A DNA stretch of 64,000 nucleotides from Pacificibacter marinus (GCF_018860665.1 NZ_JAHKPK010000028.1:1-64000), one strand, 5' to 3'; numbered from the stretch's first letter, positions 33,417-42,814 are shown. Made by a program: numbers and translations. Notes: generated by a model from the sequence alone, not told the origin.

Positions 33417-33444
33417 AAGAGCGGCCTTAAACGGTCGCTCTTTT
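33417..33444 (+). terminator. Terminator after the tail fibre gene
   Basis: A 10-bp stem (33417-33426 with 33433-33442, one G-U pair, sequence AAGAGCGGCC/GGTCGCTCTT) with a TTAAAC loop and a TTTT tract. It closes the late operon at the right end of the prophage. Confidence 0.75.
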
Positions 33445-33474
33445 CACACCCATCACCGCGACAACCATAAAACG

Positions 33475-33626
33475 TGTTTGCTGCAACTATTGGTGTCATT
33501 CACTGCAAGAATCCGTGTCGCGCTACATTCACCCAATTCACAGCGGCAACTCAAAAACACGTTTGCTGCAACTTTGCGTGTCATTCACTGCAAAAATGTC
33601 TGTCGCGCTACATTTACTGCAATAAT
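33475..33626. repeat. Right-end repeat array, presumed transposase-binding sites
   Basis: Two 57-bp direct repeats (33476-33532 and 33561-33617) 85 bp apart differ at about 10 positions. Inside them a 16-bp motif CATTYACTGCAANAAT occurs at 33497, 33582 and 33611, with a decayed copy at 33526. Related GTTTGCTGCAACTWT units lie at 33475 and 33560. Start spacings are 22, 29, 34, 22 and 29 bp. Multiple phased sites at the prophage edge are what MuA-type transposases bind (R1-R3 in Mu). Confidence 0.7.
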
Positions 33627-33791
33627 CTCCTATCGAACCACAAATAAGAAACTGAAATAAAACAAAATTAAAATTAATGTAATAAACATTCACATACCCC
33701 CTTGCAAAATGATCACTCAAACCCAATCTTGGTAATGTGAAAGGAATTTACATACTTTCAAACACACAAACATAACCAGGAAAGACACCCA

Positions 33792-34235
33792 ATGACACAT
33801 GCCGCTGATTTTGAAACTGTCCCTGCCCGCCCTCTCGGTTGGTTTGCACGCGCAGAAAACTGGCTCGACGACAAAGGCAAAGGCGCCTGGATCGCAGCCA
33901 TGGTGCTCGGCTTTATTTTCTTGTGGCCGCTTGGCCTCGCCCTTCTTTTTTATATGATCTGGAGCAAACGTATGTTTAACAAATCCTGTTGTGGCACAGG
34001 CAGCCATCGCCGTGCCCGCCACGCCGCTTTTAAATCTTCTGGCAACTCAGCGTTTGACGCCTACAAAGCCGAAACGCTGCGCCGTTTGGAAGACGAGCAA
34101 GGCAGCTTTGAAGCCTTTCTTGAACGCCTGCGCGCCGCAAAAGACAAATCCGAATTTGACCAGTTCATGAATGATCAAAGCAAAAAAGCAAGCGAGCTGA
34201 CTGAAACCGACAAAAGCGCCACCCGAGACGCATAA
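33792..34235 (+). CDS. DUF2852 membrane protein
   Basis: A 147-residue protein of DUF2852, widespread in Rhodobacteraceae. The N-terminus is polar (ARAENWLDDKGKGAW) and is followed by one membrane helix (AAMVLGFIFLWPLGLALLFY). The cytoplasmic C-terminal part is charged and helical (RRLEDEQGSFEAFLERLRAA). It is the first host gene after the prophage. The prophage lies in its upstream region and could have changed its expression. Function unknown. Confidence 0.82.
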   Translation: MTHAADFETVPARPLGWFARAENWLDDKGKGAWIAAMVLGFIFLWPLGLALLFYMIWSKRMFNKSCCGTGSHRRARHAAFKSSGNSAFDAYKAETLRRLEDEQGSFEAFLERLRAAKDKSEFDQFMNDQSKKASELTETDKSATRDA

Positions 34236-34375
34236 GTCATAAGCTCAGCGGCAATCGGTACGGGTGTGCCACCCTCTCCCACGGCACACCCGATATCGCC
34301 CTACCCGCATTGCTTTTCAGAAAACCGATTTAGTGACACACTCCCATGACCCTTATTTTGCACGAGGCAGAAACG

Positions 34376-34834
34376 ATGTACCACGACGACACCGCCCTTT
34401 GGGGCCTTCCCGACCCCCACAGTCAGAGCGGTTTTTATGAAAACCTGCCGACAAAGCGCTTGATTGCCTTTGTGATAGACCTTGTGGTGGTTGTGGTTTT
34501 GGCCGCGTTGATCGTGCCATTGACGGCCTTTACGGGGATCTTTTTCTTTCCGTTTTTGGTGGCGGTGGTCAGCTTTGCCTATCGCGTCGTAACCCTGGCC
34601 CGTGCCTCTGCCACCGTCGGGATGCGGATGATGGGGATCGAATTTCGCACAGCAAAGGGCGAACGTTTTGATCTTGGCATGGCCGTTTTACATACCGGCC
34701 TTTTCACGGTTTGGTCCTCAATGGGACTGCCGCAAGTGGTTTCAGTGGTTTTGATGTTAACCACGGCCCGCAAACAAGGTCTGTCGGATGTGATCTTAGG
34801 CACGGCCGCGATCAACCGGCCGTCACAGTTTTAA
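34376..34834 (+). CDS. RDD family membrane protein
   Basis: A 152-residue RDD-domain protein with an in-frame alternative start at 34346. RLIAFVIDLVVVVVLAALIV is the first helix with the family's Arg/Asp, a second helix is FFFPFLVAVVSFAYRVV, and SATVGMRMMGIEFRTAKGER is the conserved loop. A third segment lies near residue 110. RDD proteins are small transporters or membrane factors of unclear substrate. It is followed by a perfect terminator. Confidence 0.85.
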   Translation: MYHDDTALWGLPDPHSQSGFYENLPTKRLIAFVIDLVVVVVLAALIVPLTAFTGIFFFPFLVAVVSFAYRVVTLARASATVGMRMMGIEFRTAKGERFDLGMAVLHTGLFTVWSSMGLPQVVSVVLMLTTARKQGLSDVILGTAAINRPSQF

Positions 34835-34862
34835 CCAAACCGAAACCTGTCGAATGTTAACC

Positions 34863-34887
34863 AAAGGGCGCAATTATGCGCCCTTTT
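34863..34887 (+). terminator. Intrinsic terminator after the RDD gene
   Basis: Perfect 10-bp stem AAAGGGCGCA/TGCGCCCTTT with an ATTA loop and a further T. Confidence 0.88.
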
Positions 34888-34984
34888 GCGCAGTTTGCAT
34901 TGCATTTGAACTCTTGCGCTCTTGCGGGGGCACAGGGGTTTGCTACAATAAACCCATCCCAAAAGAACGGTCCGTTTCCCAGTT

Positions 34985-35845
34985 ATGCGTCATTCGCTTC
35001 CACATGCTCCGCAGTTTTACGTGACCACGCCGCAGGCTTGCCCCTATCTTGATGGTCAGATGGAACGCAAACTGTTCACGGCCTTGCAGGGTGAAGGCTC
35101 TGTTCAACTCAATGACAGCCTGTCCAAACAAGGGTTCCGTCGTTCGCAAAATGTACTCTACCGACCCACCTGTGTGGACTGCAATGCCTGCATGTCTGCG
35201 CGTATTCGCGTCAAGGATTTCGTACCAACCAAAAGTCAAAAGCGCGCTGCCAAGAAAAATGCCTATCTTAAACGCACAGCCACGTCCCCTTGGGCAACTG
35301 AGGCGCAATACGAAATGTTCCGCGAATATTTGGAGGCCCGTCACGCCGATGGCGGCATGGCCGATATGGACGTATTCGAATTCGCTGCAATGATCGAAGA
35401 AACACCGATCCGCACACGCTTGATCGAATATTATTCCCCAGAAACAGACACAAACACCCGCACTTTGGCGGCAACTTGTTTGACCGATTTGTTGGATGAC
35501 GGCCTATCCATGGTCTATTCGTTTTACAAACCGGAATTGACCAAAGACAGCCTTGGCACTTTCGTCATTTTGGACCATATCGAGATCGCCCGCGATGCTG
35601 GCCTGCCTTACGTTTATCTGGGGTATTGGGTACCGGGGTCGAAAAAGATGGGCTATAAAGCGCGCTTTTCAGCGCTTGAAGTCTATCGAGATGGCGCTTG
35701 GATCAATGTTGATGATCCCGACACTTTTGAAGCCCCGGCAGCAGATGAGGACACCCAACCCATCGCAGAACAGGTCGCCAACATCAGCTTACCTAACCGC
35801 GAAACTGATGAATTGGATATGCCATCAACGATCACTGAGCTGTAA
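34985..35845 (+). CDS. bpt: Aspartate/glutamate leucyltransferase (Bpt), N-end rule
   Basis: A 286-residue aminoacyl-tRNA-protein transferase. It adds Leu from Leu-tRNA to N-terminal Asp or Glu (bacterial N-end rule, leading to ClpS/ClpAP degradation). The N-terminal domain has the family Cys cluster ([15 protein letters not shown]). Further signatures are [34 protein letters not shown] and [17 protein letters not shown]. The name arginyltransferase (Ate) is often used for this family; bacterial members of this length act as Bpt. The gene appears monocistronic, downstream of the RDD terminator. Confidence 0.9.
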   Translation: MRHSLPHAPQFYVTTPQACPYLDGQMERKLFTALQGEGSVQLNDSLSKQGFRRSQNVLYRPTCVDCNACMSARIRVKDFVPTKSQKRAAKKNAYLKRTATSPWATEAQYEMFREYLEARHADGGMADMDVFEFAAMIEETPIRTRLIEYYSPETDTNTRTLAATCLTDLLDDGLSMVYSFYKPELTKDSLGTFVILDHIEIARDAGLPYVYLGYWVPGSKKMGYKARFSALEVYRDGAWINVDDPDTFEAPAADEDTQPIAEQVANISLPNRETDELDMPSTITEL

Positions 35846-35860
35846 AAACCCCTTTGATCG

Positions 35861-36325
35861 TCAATGATATGCAGCCCGTTTGGGTCGGTTGAAAATCGCC
35901 TGACCAACATTCCCCCCGATCAATAAGCCCAGCTGTTGCGCAAGCCCAACGGCCATTGGCACCACATCGGCACGCAATAACAACATGCCCATGAGCATTG
36001 CGTCTTCTGCGTCGCCCTCTGCCGCCAAACGCACAAATTGCGCAAAACTCGCCTCATCTGCGCCAATACAGTTACAGGCCCCGCCATGTGTCATTAAAGG
36101 GCGCCGCGCATTGCGTGTTACGAAGCCCATAAGAGTGTCGAAAGCCGACCGCGCGGTATCAGCACGTTCAATATCCGTCAGCGCGGCATAGTTTTCCCAT
36201 AGGTCTTTTTCCCCCGCAGTCCCAAAGGTTCTGAGCGCGGTGATCAAGAACAAGGTCTGCGCATCCACCGCCTCCACACGAGAGACAGGGGCAGCGCCAG
36301 CAAGACGCGGGTCGAATTGGGTCAC
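35861..36325 (-). CDS. Conserved-looking hypothetical protein
   Basis: A 154-residue mostly helical soluble protein starting with GTG (36325) behind a strong AAGGAG site. Segments: AQTLFLITALRTFGTAGEKD, ARSAFDTLMGFVTRNARRPL, and HGGACNCIGADEASFAQFVR with two cysteines. The C-terminus is hydrophobic and helical (LMGMLLLRADVVPMAVGLAQ). I do not recognise a family; the size, good start and codon use support a real gene. It is convergent with bpt, with stops 16 bp apart. Confidence 0.65.
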   Translation of the reverse strand: MTQFDPRLAGAAPVSRVEAVDAQTLFLITALRTFGTAGEKDLWENYAALTDIERADTARSAFDTLMGFVTRNARRPLMTHGGACNCIGADEASFAQFVRLAAEGDAEDAMLMGMLLLRADVVPMAVGLAQQLGLLIGGNVGQAIFNRPKRAAYH

Positions 36326-36428
36326 GGGCGACTCCTTGAGTTAATACTTTACTATTTAAGTAAGATTGCAGAGTGCACACCAAAAATCAATACCTGATTA
36401 TTTTAGTCACATATAAGGCCGCACCCCA

Positions 36429-36459
36429 TAAAAAAGGCCCCGCAAGTTGCGAGGCCTTT
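36429..36459 (-). terminator. Terminator of the TRAP transporter operon
   Basis: Stem AAAGGCC-CGCAA / TTGCG-GGCCTTT, 22 bp after the dctM-type stop, with a TTTTTT tract on the minus strand. It is largely symmetric. Confidence 0.85.
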
Positions 36460-36480
36460 CTCAATACATCTGTTTAAACT

Positions 36481-38835
36481 TTACCGCGCCAAAAGGTTCG
36501 GAATGATCGTGACCACATCAGGGAACAACCACAAAGCGGCAAGCCCGGCGACTTGGATCAAAACGAACGGAATGATCCCGCGATAGATATGCCCTGTGGT
36601 GACAGAGGGCGGCGCCACACCGCGCAGGTAGAACAGCGCAAAGCCAAAGGGCGGCGTCAAGAACGAGGTCTGCAAGTTTACAGCGATCATGATTGTCACC
36701 CATTTCGGGTCCATCGTACCGCCGTAGATGACGGGTCCGACGATGGGCACAACGATGTAGATGATTTCAAGGAAATCGAGAACGAACCCCAGAACAAACA
36801 ACACAGCCATGACCAGCAAGAAGACAGTGAATTCATTGTCAAAACTGCGCAGGAATTGCTGAATGTAATGCTCGCCTCCAAAGGAAATCACCACAAGGTT
36901 CAACAGTTGCGACCCGATCAAAATGGTGAACACCATCGAGGTCACCTTGGCCGTTTCGCGCACCACGACTTTCAGCGTGCCGTCCCCAAGCAAAACATAG
37001 CAAGAGTACAAGATGCCAAAGAAAGCAAAGTAGTAACAGCCAAGCGCCACGAGATAAGCGACCCAGTCCTCAAACGGCACATCATCCCGCGTGATCCGCA
37101 GATCAAAGTTTGCGCCAACCAAGATCATCACAACCACAGCGAAGGCTCCGCCGATGATAATCTTAGACACTTGTTGCTGATCGCGCAGCTTGCGGTAGGC
37201 GGCCAGCAATAGCGCGCCCCCTGCCCCAAGACCTGCAGCCGGTGTCGGATTGGTCACCCCACCCAAGATCGAACCAAGCACGGCCACGATCAAAATCAGC
37301 GGTGGGAAAACAACGCGGAACAATTCATTGCGCGCCAAGTTGATCACAGCCGTTTTCATACCAAACGCGATCAACGCGAAGGGAATAAGATAGATCATAA
37401 ACGCCGTGCCTGGTGAGGTCAGAGGGCTGACAAACAACATGTCCAGCGCCAAGACCGCAACCACGCCAACAGCGCCGATAACCAAAGGACGTGCGTCAGA
37501 TGACAGGGACACGCCACGGCCAAAGCCCAAAGCGATGGATAACATCACCATCACAACCAAGATGCCTTTGCCGATCAATGGCGCATCAGCAACGGCCTGT
37601 GCGGTCAAATCGAGCATTTCAGCATCTGTACGGCGCACGCTTTCTTGCGAGTTGCCGCTGTTGTTGATCGCCAGTTGCTCTGCAACCGCCACGTCCCAAG
37701 CCTCTTGACCATGCAAAGTGATCATCGCCGCTTGGCAAGTCTCGTTGACATTTGTGCGCAGGCTGGCACGGTCGCCTGTATCTGTGAACTGGTTCACTTG
37801 GATGGCTTGCGATCCTGCAAGACCAAACTGACCGGACATGATCGCCATACCGATGACAAACACAGGCATAGCAACAAACCACAAAATACCTTCGCGGCGT
37901 GTGATTGGCTCAGATGAGGCTGATTCAAAGTGAACGGGTGGCGCTTTGGACGGGTTAAAAAGCGCGTAGCCAAAGGCGTAAAGCGCATAGAAGCCTGCCA
38001 GCATAACACCCGGCAAAATCGCCGCTTGGAACAATGTCCCAACAGAAACAACCGCAGGTTTGCCCAAATACGTCAAAGCGTCGGTACAGCCAAAGGACTG
38101 CGCACGCGCCTCTTGCGCGGCAGAATACAAATCGCCCGCAAGCGTGCCGAGCAATACGATTACGATGGAGGGCGGAATGATCTGCCCCAAAGTGCCTGAC
38201 GCTGCAATCACACCGGTTGCCAATTCAGGCGAATAATTGTGTTTTAACATCGTCGGCAAAGACAATAGACCCATGGTCACAACCGTCGCGCCCACGATAC
38301 CGGTAGAGGCCGCCAAGAATGCGCCCACGATCACAACGGACACAGCCAAACCACCAGGCAGCGGGCCAAAAACACGCGCCATTGTGGTCAGCAGATCGTT
38401 GGCAATCTTGGAACGTTCCAAAACGATACCCATCATCACGAACATCAAAACAGCCAAAAGCGTCTCGATAGATGCCCCCGCAAACACGCGTTCGTTCATT
38501 CGATTGACGATAAACGACAGATTGCGATCCATCGCCCGTTCCCAACCGCCTTCAAACAAGGGCTGCGCGTAGGTGGGCAGATCAGGATACCTGAAATGCG
38601 ATATGTTGACGGGGTTTATACCCGATGCGGTCAAATCTTTATAGGCCTGCGACCCCGTGTCGATCGCCTCGTGGACCAAAATACCGGCGCTGTCGAGCGC
38701 AGCGATAATACCAAAGGACAAAAGCCCTGCGCCGCCGATGGCAAAGGCCACCGGAAAGCCTGTTAAAATCCCAGCAAACAGACTGAGGAAAACGATAATG
38801 AGGCCAATTTCTACGCCATCAAGTCCGAAAATCAT
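36481..38835 (-). CDS. TRAP transporter large permease, extended DctM-type
   Basis: A 784-residue membrane protein, the ion-coupled permease of a TRAP transporter. The N-terminal 300 residues show DctM signatures (LFAGILTGFPVAFAIGGAGL, LAVLMFVMMGIVLERSKIAN, GLLSLPTMLKHNYSPELATG, IIPPSIVIVLLGTLAGDLYS). The C-terminal 250 residues supply the rest (FLEIIYIVVPIVGPVIYGG, NLQTSFLTPPFGFALFYLRG). In between is a 300-residue extension with a soluble stretch (about 340-420) and extra helices, absent from the usual 430-residue DctM. It is last in a dctP-dctQ-dctM-type operon. Confidence 0.88.
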   Translation of the reverse strand: MIFGLDGVEIGLIIVFLSLFAGILTGFPVAFAIGGAGLLSFGIIAALDSAGILVHEAIDTGSQAYKDLTASGINPVNISHFRYPDLPTYAQPLFEGGWERAMDRNLSFIVNRMNERVFAGASIETLLAVLMFVMMGIVLERSKIANDLLTTMARVFGPLPGGLAVSVVIVGAFLAASTGIVGATVVTMGLLSLPTMLKHNYSPELATGVIAASGTLGQIIPPSIVIVLLGTLAGDLYSAAQEARAQSFGCTDALTYLGKPAVVSVGTLFQAAILPGVMLAGFYALYAFGYALFNPSKAPPVHFESASSEPITRREGILWFVAMPVFVIGMAIMSGQFGLAGSQAIQVNQFTDTGDRASLRTNVNETCQAAMITLHGQEAWDVAVAEQLAINNSGNSQESVRRTDAEMLDLTAQAVADAPLIGKGILVVMVMLSIALGFGRGVSLSSDARPLVIGAVGVVAVLALDMLFVSPLTSPGTAFMIYLIPFALIAFGMKTAVINLARNELFRVVFPPLILIVAVLGSILGGVTNPTPAAGLGAGGALLLAAYRKLRDQQQVSKIIIGGAFAVVVMILVGANFDLRITRDDVPFEDWVAYLVALGCYYFAFFGILYSCYVLLGDGTLKVVVRETAKVTSMVFTILIGSQLLNLVVISFGGEHYIQQFLRSFDNEFTVFLLVMAVLFVLGFVLDFLEIIYIVVPIVGPVIYGGTMDPKWVTIMIAVNLQTSFLTPPFGFALFYLRGVAPPSVTTGHIYRGIIPFVLIQVAGLAALWLFPDVVTIIPNLLAR

Positions 38836-38884
38836 GAGCCGAGCCCCTTAGTGCAAAGGTTGATATATGTGGAGTAGGTCATGA

Positions 38885-39814
38885 TCAATGCGTCCCCTCA
38901 AAGGCTTCTTCGCCTGCACCAAGCGTATCTTTGTCCAAGTATTTCCCAGCGCTTTCTTCGCCCTCTACGAACTCAAGGAACGAGCGATAGAAAAAGGCTA
39001 TTGCTTGAATAAATATCAGAACAAGGAAGGATAAGATCAGGATTTTAAACATGAAATACGCATTGAACCCATCGCCGGTAAAGGACACGGTTTCCACATT
39101 CCATTTCACAATCCGCGCTTTGCGCAGCATCAGTTCCAACTTGTCTGAGGCCGAGACCTTTGGCGTGATCAAGTGACGCCACAAGAAATACCATGCGTAC
39201 ATCCATGTCAGCACCGCAACAGGGATCATGAACATCAGCGACCCGAACATATCGATCGCGCGTTTCACACGGTGAGATACGCCCGCATAAATCAAATCCA
39301 CGCGCACATGGCTGCCCTGCACGAAAGCGTAGGACACACAGAGCGCCACAACGATGGCGTTCTCGAATTTGATGCTTTCAGACCACCATGTCACTGATTG
39401 GGTAAAGCCTGTCCCGAAGGGCGCTACCGAAATTTCACCGATACGGAAAATCGATTGCAAGAACACGATCATAATCTGTTGCAGCACCATCAGAAGACCC
39501 GCCCAAGCAGCAAGTCGCCCGACGCCGTTGGTAAAGCCTTCGAACAGGCGCACCACGCCCCACAAAAAATCGCGTTTGAAAAATCCGATGATTGTGACGA
39601 TGAGGAACAGATCAAAAAATACGAAAAACAGTTCGGTGGAACCGCCGTAATAGACAAAGCGCAAAAGGCTTTCTTTGTTCGACCAATCCAGCCAAAGGCT
39701 TGGATGCGAGATCGCATAGGCCATGTGCCAAAAGCCCATGCCAATACTGCTGATCAACCACCAAATCCCGCCAATGACAGCCCCTAGGGCCGATGTTGCG
39801 GCGTCTTCTTGCAT
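38885..39814 (-). CDS. TRAP transporter small permease, extended DctQ-type
   Basis: A 309-residue membrane protein with four main helices plus extra N-terminal segments (GAVIGGIWWLISSIGMGFWH; STELFFVFFDLFLIVTIIGF; ENAIVVALCVSYAFVQGSHV; SLMFMIPVAVLTWMYAWYFL). The VQGSHVRVDLIYAGVSHRVK loop is the typical DctQ signature. It is larger than the usual 160-200 residues, matching the oversized large permease. ATG 39814 has a CAGGAG site; a start 63 bp upstream is less likely. Confidence 0.85.
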   Translation of the reverse strand: MQEDAATSALGAVIGGIWWLISSIGMGFWHMAYAISHPSLWLDWSNKESLLRFVYYGGSTELFFVFFDLFLIVTIIGFFKRDFLWGVVRLFEGFTNGVGRLAAWAGLLMVLQQIMIVFLQSIFRIGEISVAPFGTGFTQSVTWWSESIKFENAIVVALCVSYAFVQGSHVRVDLIYAGVSHRVKRAIDMFGSLMFMIPVAVLTWMYAWYFLWRHLITPKVSASDKLELMLRKARIVKWNVETVSFTGDGFNAYFMFKILILSFLVLIFIQAIAFFYRSFLEFVEGEESAGKYLDKDTLGAGEEAFEGTH

Positions 39815-39924
39815 GTTTGGATGTCTCCTGAATCCCCAGACCTTTTTGGCATCACGCGCAGAACAAGCGCAGTGCAAAAAAGGTCATCCCAGTAAAAAAA
39901 GCCAGCCACAAGGGCCAGTCAAAA

Positions 39925-39952
39925 GGAATGCGCGCAAAATAGCGCACATTCC
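39925..39952 (-). other. Intercistronic hairpin between dctP- and dctQ-type genes
   Basis: Stem GGAATG-GCGC/GCGC-CATTCC (39925-39952), followed on the minus strand by TTTT. Such hairpins behind binding-protein genes usually stabilise the upstream message or reduce readthrough, so the binding protein is made in excess over the permease. Confidence 0.6.
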
Positions 39953-39976
39953 AATCATATCAAGCTGTTATTTAGC

Positions 39977-41071
39977 TTACTTAAGGTTAGACAAAACGCG
40001 GTCACGTTGCGCTGTGTACACACCGTCAGACCGGCCAGCCCAACCAGATGTTGCCGCCATAGCAGCTTCGGCAGAATTACGGATATCCGCAAACATTGTG
40101 TCGTCCATATAACCGTCAAGCACCTCTTTAGAGCCTGCACCGTAAGCATCCCAAACATCATCAGAGAAAGACATGATTTGGGTGCCGCCAGAGATCAAAC
40201 GCTCAAGCGCTGGTCCGTTATTCGCCATAAACAAAGAGTAGTTGTGCTGATGCGCATCACCAGACGCCACCTCGATCGCTTTTTGCTGCGCTGGCGTCAG
40301 CTCGTTGAAAAGCTCCAAGTTGGTAGCAACAGACAAAGCTGCACCTGGCTCGTGGAAGCCCGCTGGGTAGTAGAAGTCACAGACTTCTTGCAGGCCGAGT
40401 TTTTCATCAGACCAAGGACCGATCCACTCAGTGCCGTCAAGCGCGCCAGTGGACAATGCTTGGTAGATTTCGCCACCCGCCATGGTCACAACAGATGCAC
40501 CGAGTTTCGCCAAAGCTTCGCCGCCAAGACCCGGCATACGGAATTTCAGACCCTGAAAATCAGCCGCTGATTTCATTTCTTTGCGGAACCAACCGCCACC
40601 TTGACCACCAGTTTGACCGGCGATGAAAGATTTCAGGCCAAAAATTTCGCCAAGTTCGTGGTGCATTTGCATGCCGCCCATACCGTAGTACCACACCATC
40701 ATTTCAGGCGCAGTCATGCCGAAAGGAACGGTTGTGAAATACGCCCAAGCAGGGTGCTGACCTGTAAAGTAGTAATCAGCGCCGTGATACATATCGGCTT
40801 GGCCGGATGTCACAGCGTCAAATACTTCAAGACCGCCAACAAGTTCGCCTGCGGCTTTTGGCTCGATGGTCAACTGGCCATCTGTCATCTCTGTGACGGA
40901 TGATGCAAAACGCTCAACAGAATCCCAAACACCAGCAAGGCCACGAGGCCAAGTTGTGACCATCGTCAAAGTACGTTTACCTTGAGCGTAAGCAGGTGCT
41001 GCCAATGTGGCTGCTGCGGCTGCGGATGCACCACCAAGTGCGGATGTTTTCAAAAAAGAACGACGATCCAT
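39977..41071 (-). CDS. TRAP transporter substrate-binding protein, TakP/DctP-like, Tat-exported
   Basis: A 364-residue periplasmic binding protein. The N-terminus MDRRSFLKTSALGG is a twin-arginine signal with hydrophobic core and AYAQ cleavage site. The mature part has the 2-oxoacid/lactate TakP-like signatures GGWFRKEMKSAADFQGLKFR, GGEIYQALSTGALDGTEW and IGPWSDEKLG. R. sphaeroides TakP and similar proteins bind 2-oxo or hydroxy acids as metal salts; the substrate here is inferred only. ATG has GGGAGGAAAC ahead. The gene is divergent from a two-component system, which likely controls it. Confidence 0.9.
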   Translation of the reverse strand: MDRRSFLKTSALGGASAAAAATLAAPAYAQGKRTLTMVTTWPRGLAGVWDSVERFASSVTEMTDGQLTIEPKAAGELVGGLEVFDAVTSGQADMYHGADYYFTGQHPAWAYFTTVPFGMTAPEMMVWYYGMGGMQMHHELGEIFGLKSFIAGQTGGQGGGWFRKEMKSAADFQGLKFRMPGLGGEALAKLGASVVTMAGGEIYQALSTGALDGTEWIGPWSDEKLGLQEVCDFYYPAGFHEPGAALSVATNLELFNELTPAQQKAIEVASGDAHQHNYSLFMANNGPALERLISGGTQIMSFSDDVWDAYGAGSKEVLDGYMDDTMFADIRNSAEAAMAATSGWAGRSDGVYTAQRDRVLSNLK

Positions 41072-41380
41072 AGAATAGTTTCCTCCCGTTAAATCTATGA
41101 CAAGTTCATAGCCTTGTTTACGGCGCTACAATTGCAAACACGGCGCCCATTGACGCCGATATTTGAAACCGACCTCACGCAATAAAAGGCCAAACTCACA
41201 AAAACGATACCTTTCCTTACCAAATGGATAAATACCCAAGTCTACGTAGACCTGCTGGTTTTGGCGACTTTTTCGGACAAATCGCATATATTTTGTGTCA
41301 TAGACAAACGTCGTCTTCGCATGCATTGACGGCAAAGCGCTTGCGCCTATCCTGCGATTCGACCAGATAAGGCCCCACTG
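41072..41380. promoter_or_regulatory. Divergent promoter region between TRAP operon and sensor kinase
   Basis: 309 bp with no gene seen. It must carry the leftward TRAP promoter and the rightward kinase promoter. No clear inverted-repeat operator was recognised. Confidence 0.4.
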
Positions 41381-42802
41381 ATGTTAAAAAGACTGACGTC
41401 CCTGTTACCTTTGAGCTATGCGCAAAAGCTGTTTTTGCTGGCCACGATACCGCTTTTGCTCGCGGTCGGGGCCATTTCTGTACTGGTCGCACATCAAGCG
41501 CGTGAAATGGCCGAGCGCGAAATATCAGAGTTAGAAAATCAACTGGTTTCGGCAAAACAAGAAGAATTGCAAAACTATCTGCAACTGGCGCGCGCCTCGA
41601 TTACCGCCGAATACAACCCAGCTGGTCCCAATGACGCAGAGGCCAAACTGAAGGTGACGCAGATCCTGTCAGCGATGACCTTTGGGCGCGAGGGATATTT
41701 CTTTGTCTTTGAGTATGATGGCACTAATCTTGTTGCCCCTCGGCGAACGGACCTGATCACACGCAACTGGGCGGGGCTGACCGACAGCCAAGGCACACCA
41801 ATCGTCGATGAACTGATCAATTTGGCGCGCAATGGCGGCGGCCATCATTCCTATATGTTCACCAAGCCCTCGACGGGCGAAGAGGCGCAAATGATGGCTT
41901 ATGTGATCGGCTTGCAAGATTGGCAGTGGGCGATTGGCACGGGGGTTTTTGTCGATGACGTGCTTGATTCTGTGGCGGCTGCGCGGGCCGAAGTTGAACA
42001 GCGCGTGCAAAAGACGTTCTTATATATCGGCGCCATTGCTTTGACGGCCGTTTTGTTGGTGTTTTTATCGGGTATTTTCATCACCGTGCGCGAACGCAGA
42101 TTGGCTGATGCCAAGCTCAAAGAGCTGACTCAGCGTATTTTTGACACGCAAGAAGAAGAGCGCATTCGCGTGGCACGCGAGCTGCATGACGGGATTTCGC
42201 AGATTTTGATCGGGGCGCGATTTGCTATGGATTTGGCTTGGCGCAGGCTGCAAAAAGGCGATACGCGCGCCAAAGAAAGTTTGGAAAAAAGCGTCAATAT
42301 GCTGGGCGGCGCTATTTCTGAGGTGCGTCGCATCTCGCGCGATTTACGCCCTGGGGTGCTGGACGATCTGGGGCTTGGCTCGGCGCTCAAATCCGTTGCC
42401 GAAGAATTCGAGAGCCGCACAGGAATCGCGACCTCATTGGAAACCGTGGTGTTTCGCAATCGTCTGGATGAAGAGGCCAAAACTGCTCTCTTTCGCATCG
42501 CCCAAGAAGCTCTTACCAATATCGAACGTCATTCAGGAGCGACCGAAGTGCATATCAGTGTGCGCGGACACAGGACGGGAGCGACGATGATTGTGCGCGA
42601 CAACGGAAGCGGGATTGACATTGGAAATGGCAAAAAGGGCCTTGGTATCGGATTGCGCAATATGCAAGAACGCATGGAACATCTGGACGGCACTTTGACC
42701 ATCACCCAACTGTCCCCCGGAACATTGATTGACGCCACCGTGCCACTCAAGCATATCTTACCCCCTGCAAAACCAGTGAAACACAGTCCAAAAGCCAGCT
42801 AA
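41381..42802 (+). CDS. Membrane sensor histidine kinase with Cache domain (NarL-type partner)
   Basis: A 473-residue kinase. A membrane helix (about 17-37, LFLLATIPLLLAVGAISVLV), a periplasmic single-Cache sensor (about 40-205, MTFGREGYFFVFEYDGTNLV; VIGLQDWQWAIGTGVFVDDV) and a second helix (AIALTAVLLVFLSGIFI) precede a HisKA_3 dimerisation domain with His269 in RVARELHDGISQ. The HATPase_c domain shows FRIAQEALTNIERHS and DNGSGI and GLGIGLRNMQER. Cache domains commonly bind small carboxylates, which fits control of the adjacent TRAP transporter. Confidence 0.9.
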   Translation: MLKRLTSLLPLSYAQKLFLLATIPLLLAVGAISVLVAHQAREMAEREISELENQLVSAKQEELQNYLQLARASITAEYNPAGPNDAEAKLKVTQILSAMTFGREGYFFVFEYDGTNLVAPRRTDLITRNWAGLTDSQGTPIVDELINLARNGGGHHSYMFTKPSTGEEAQMMAYVIGLQDWQWAIGTGVFVDDVLDSVAAARAEVEQRVQKTFLYIGAIALTAVLLVFLSGIFITVRERRLADAKLKELTQRIFDTQEEERIRVARELHDGISQILIGARFAMDLAWRRLQKGDTRAKESLEKSVNMLGGAISEVRRISRDLRPGVLDDLGLGSALKSVAEEFESRTGIATSLETVVFRNRLDEEAKTALFRIAQEALTNIERHSGATEVHISVRGHRTGATMIVRDNGSGIDIGNGKKGLGIGLRNMQERMEHLDGTLTITQLSPGTLIDATVPLKHILPPAKPVKHSPKAS

Positions 42803-42814
42803 AAGGGGACTAAA

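Larger units (their letters stand above)
33307..33791. other. Prophage right end and host junction, non-coding
   Basis: No convincing gene. It holds the late terminator (33417-33444), the repeat array of the presumed right end (33475-33626), the unresolved phage-host junction (about 33630-33645) and an AT-rich host promoter region before the DUF2852 gene. Confidence 0.6.

Noticed and set aside
33307-33660. 117-codon frame at the prophage right end
   Set aside because: It runs through the terminator and both copies of the end repeats, is full of Arg/Thr/His and has no ribosome binding site.
36553-37212. 219-codon plus-strand frame opposite the TRAP permease
   Set aside because: His/Gln/Asp-rich, typical complement of hydrophobic codons; the minus strand is a clear permease.
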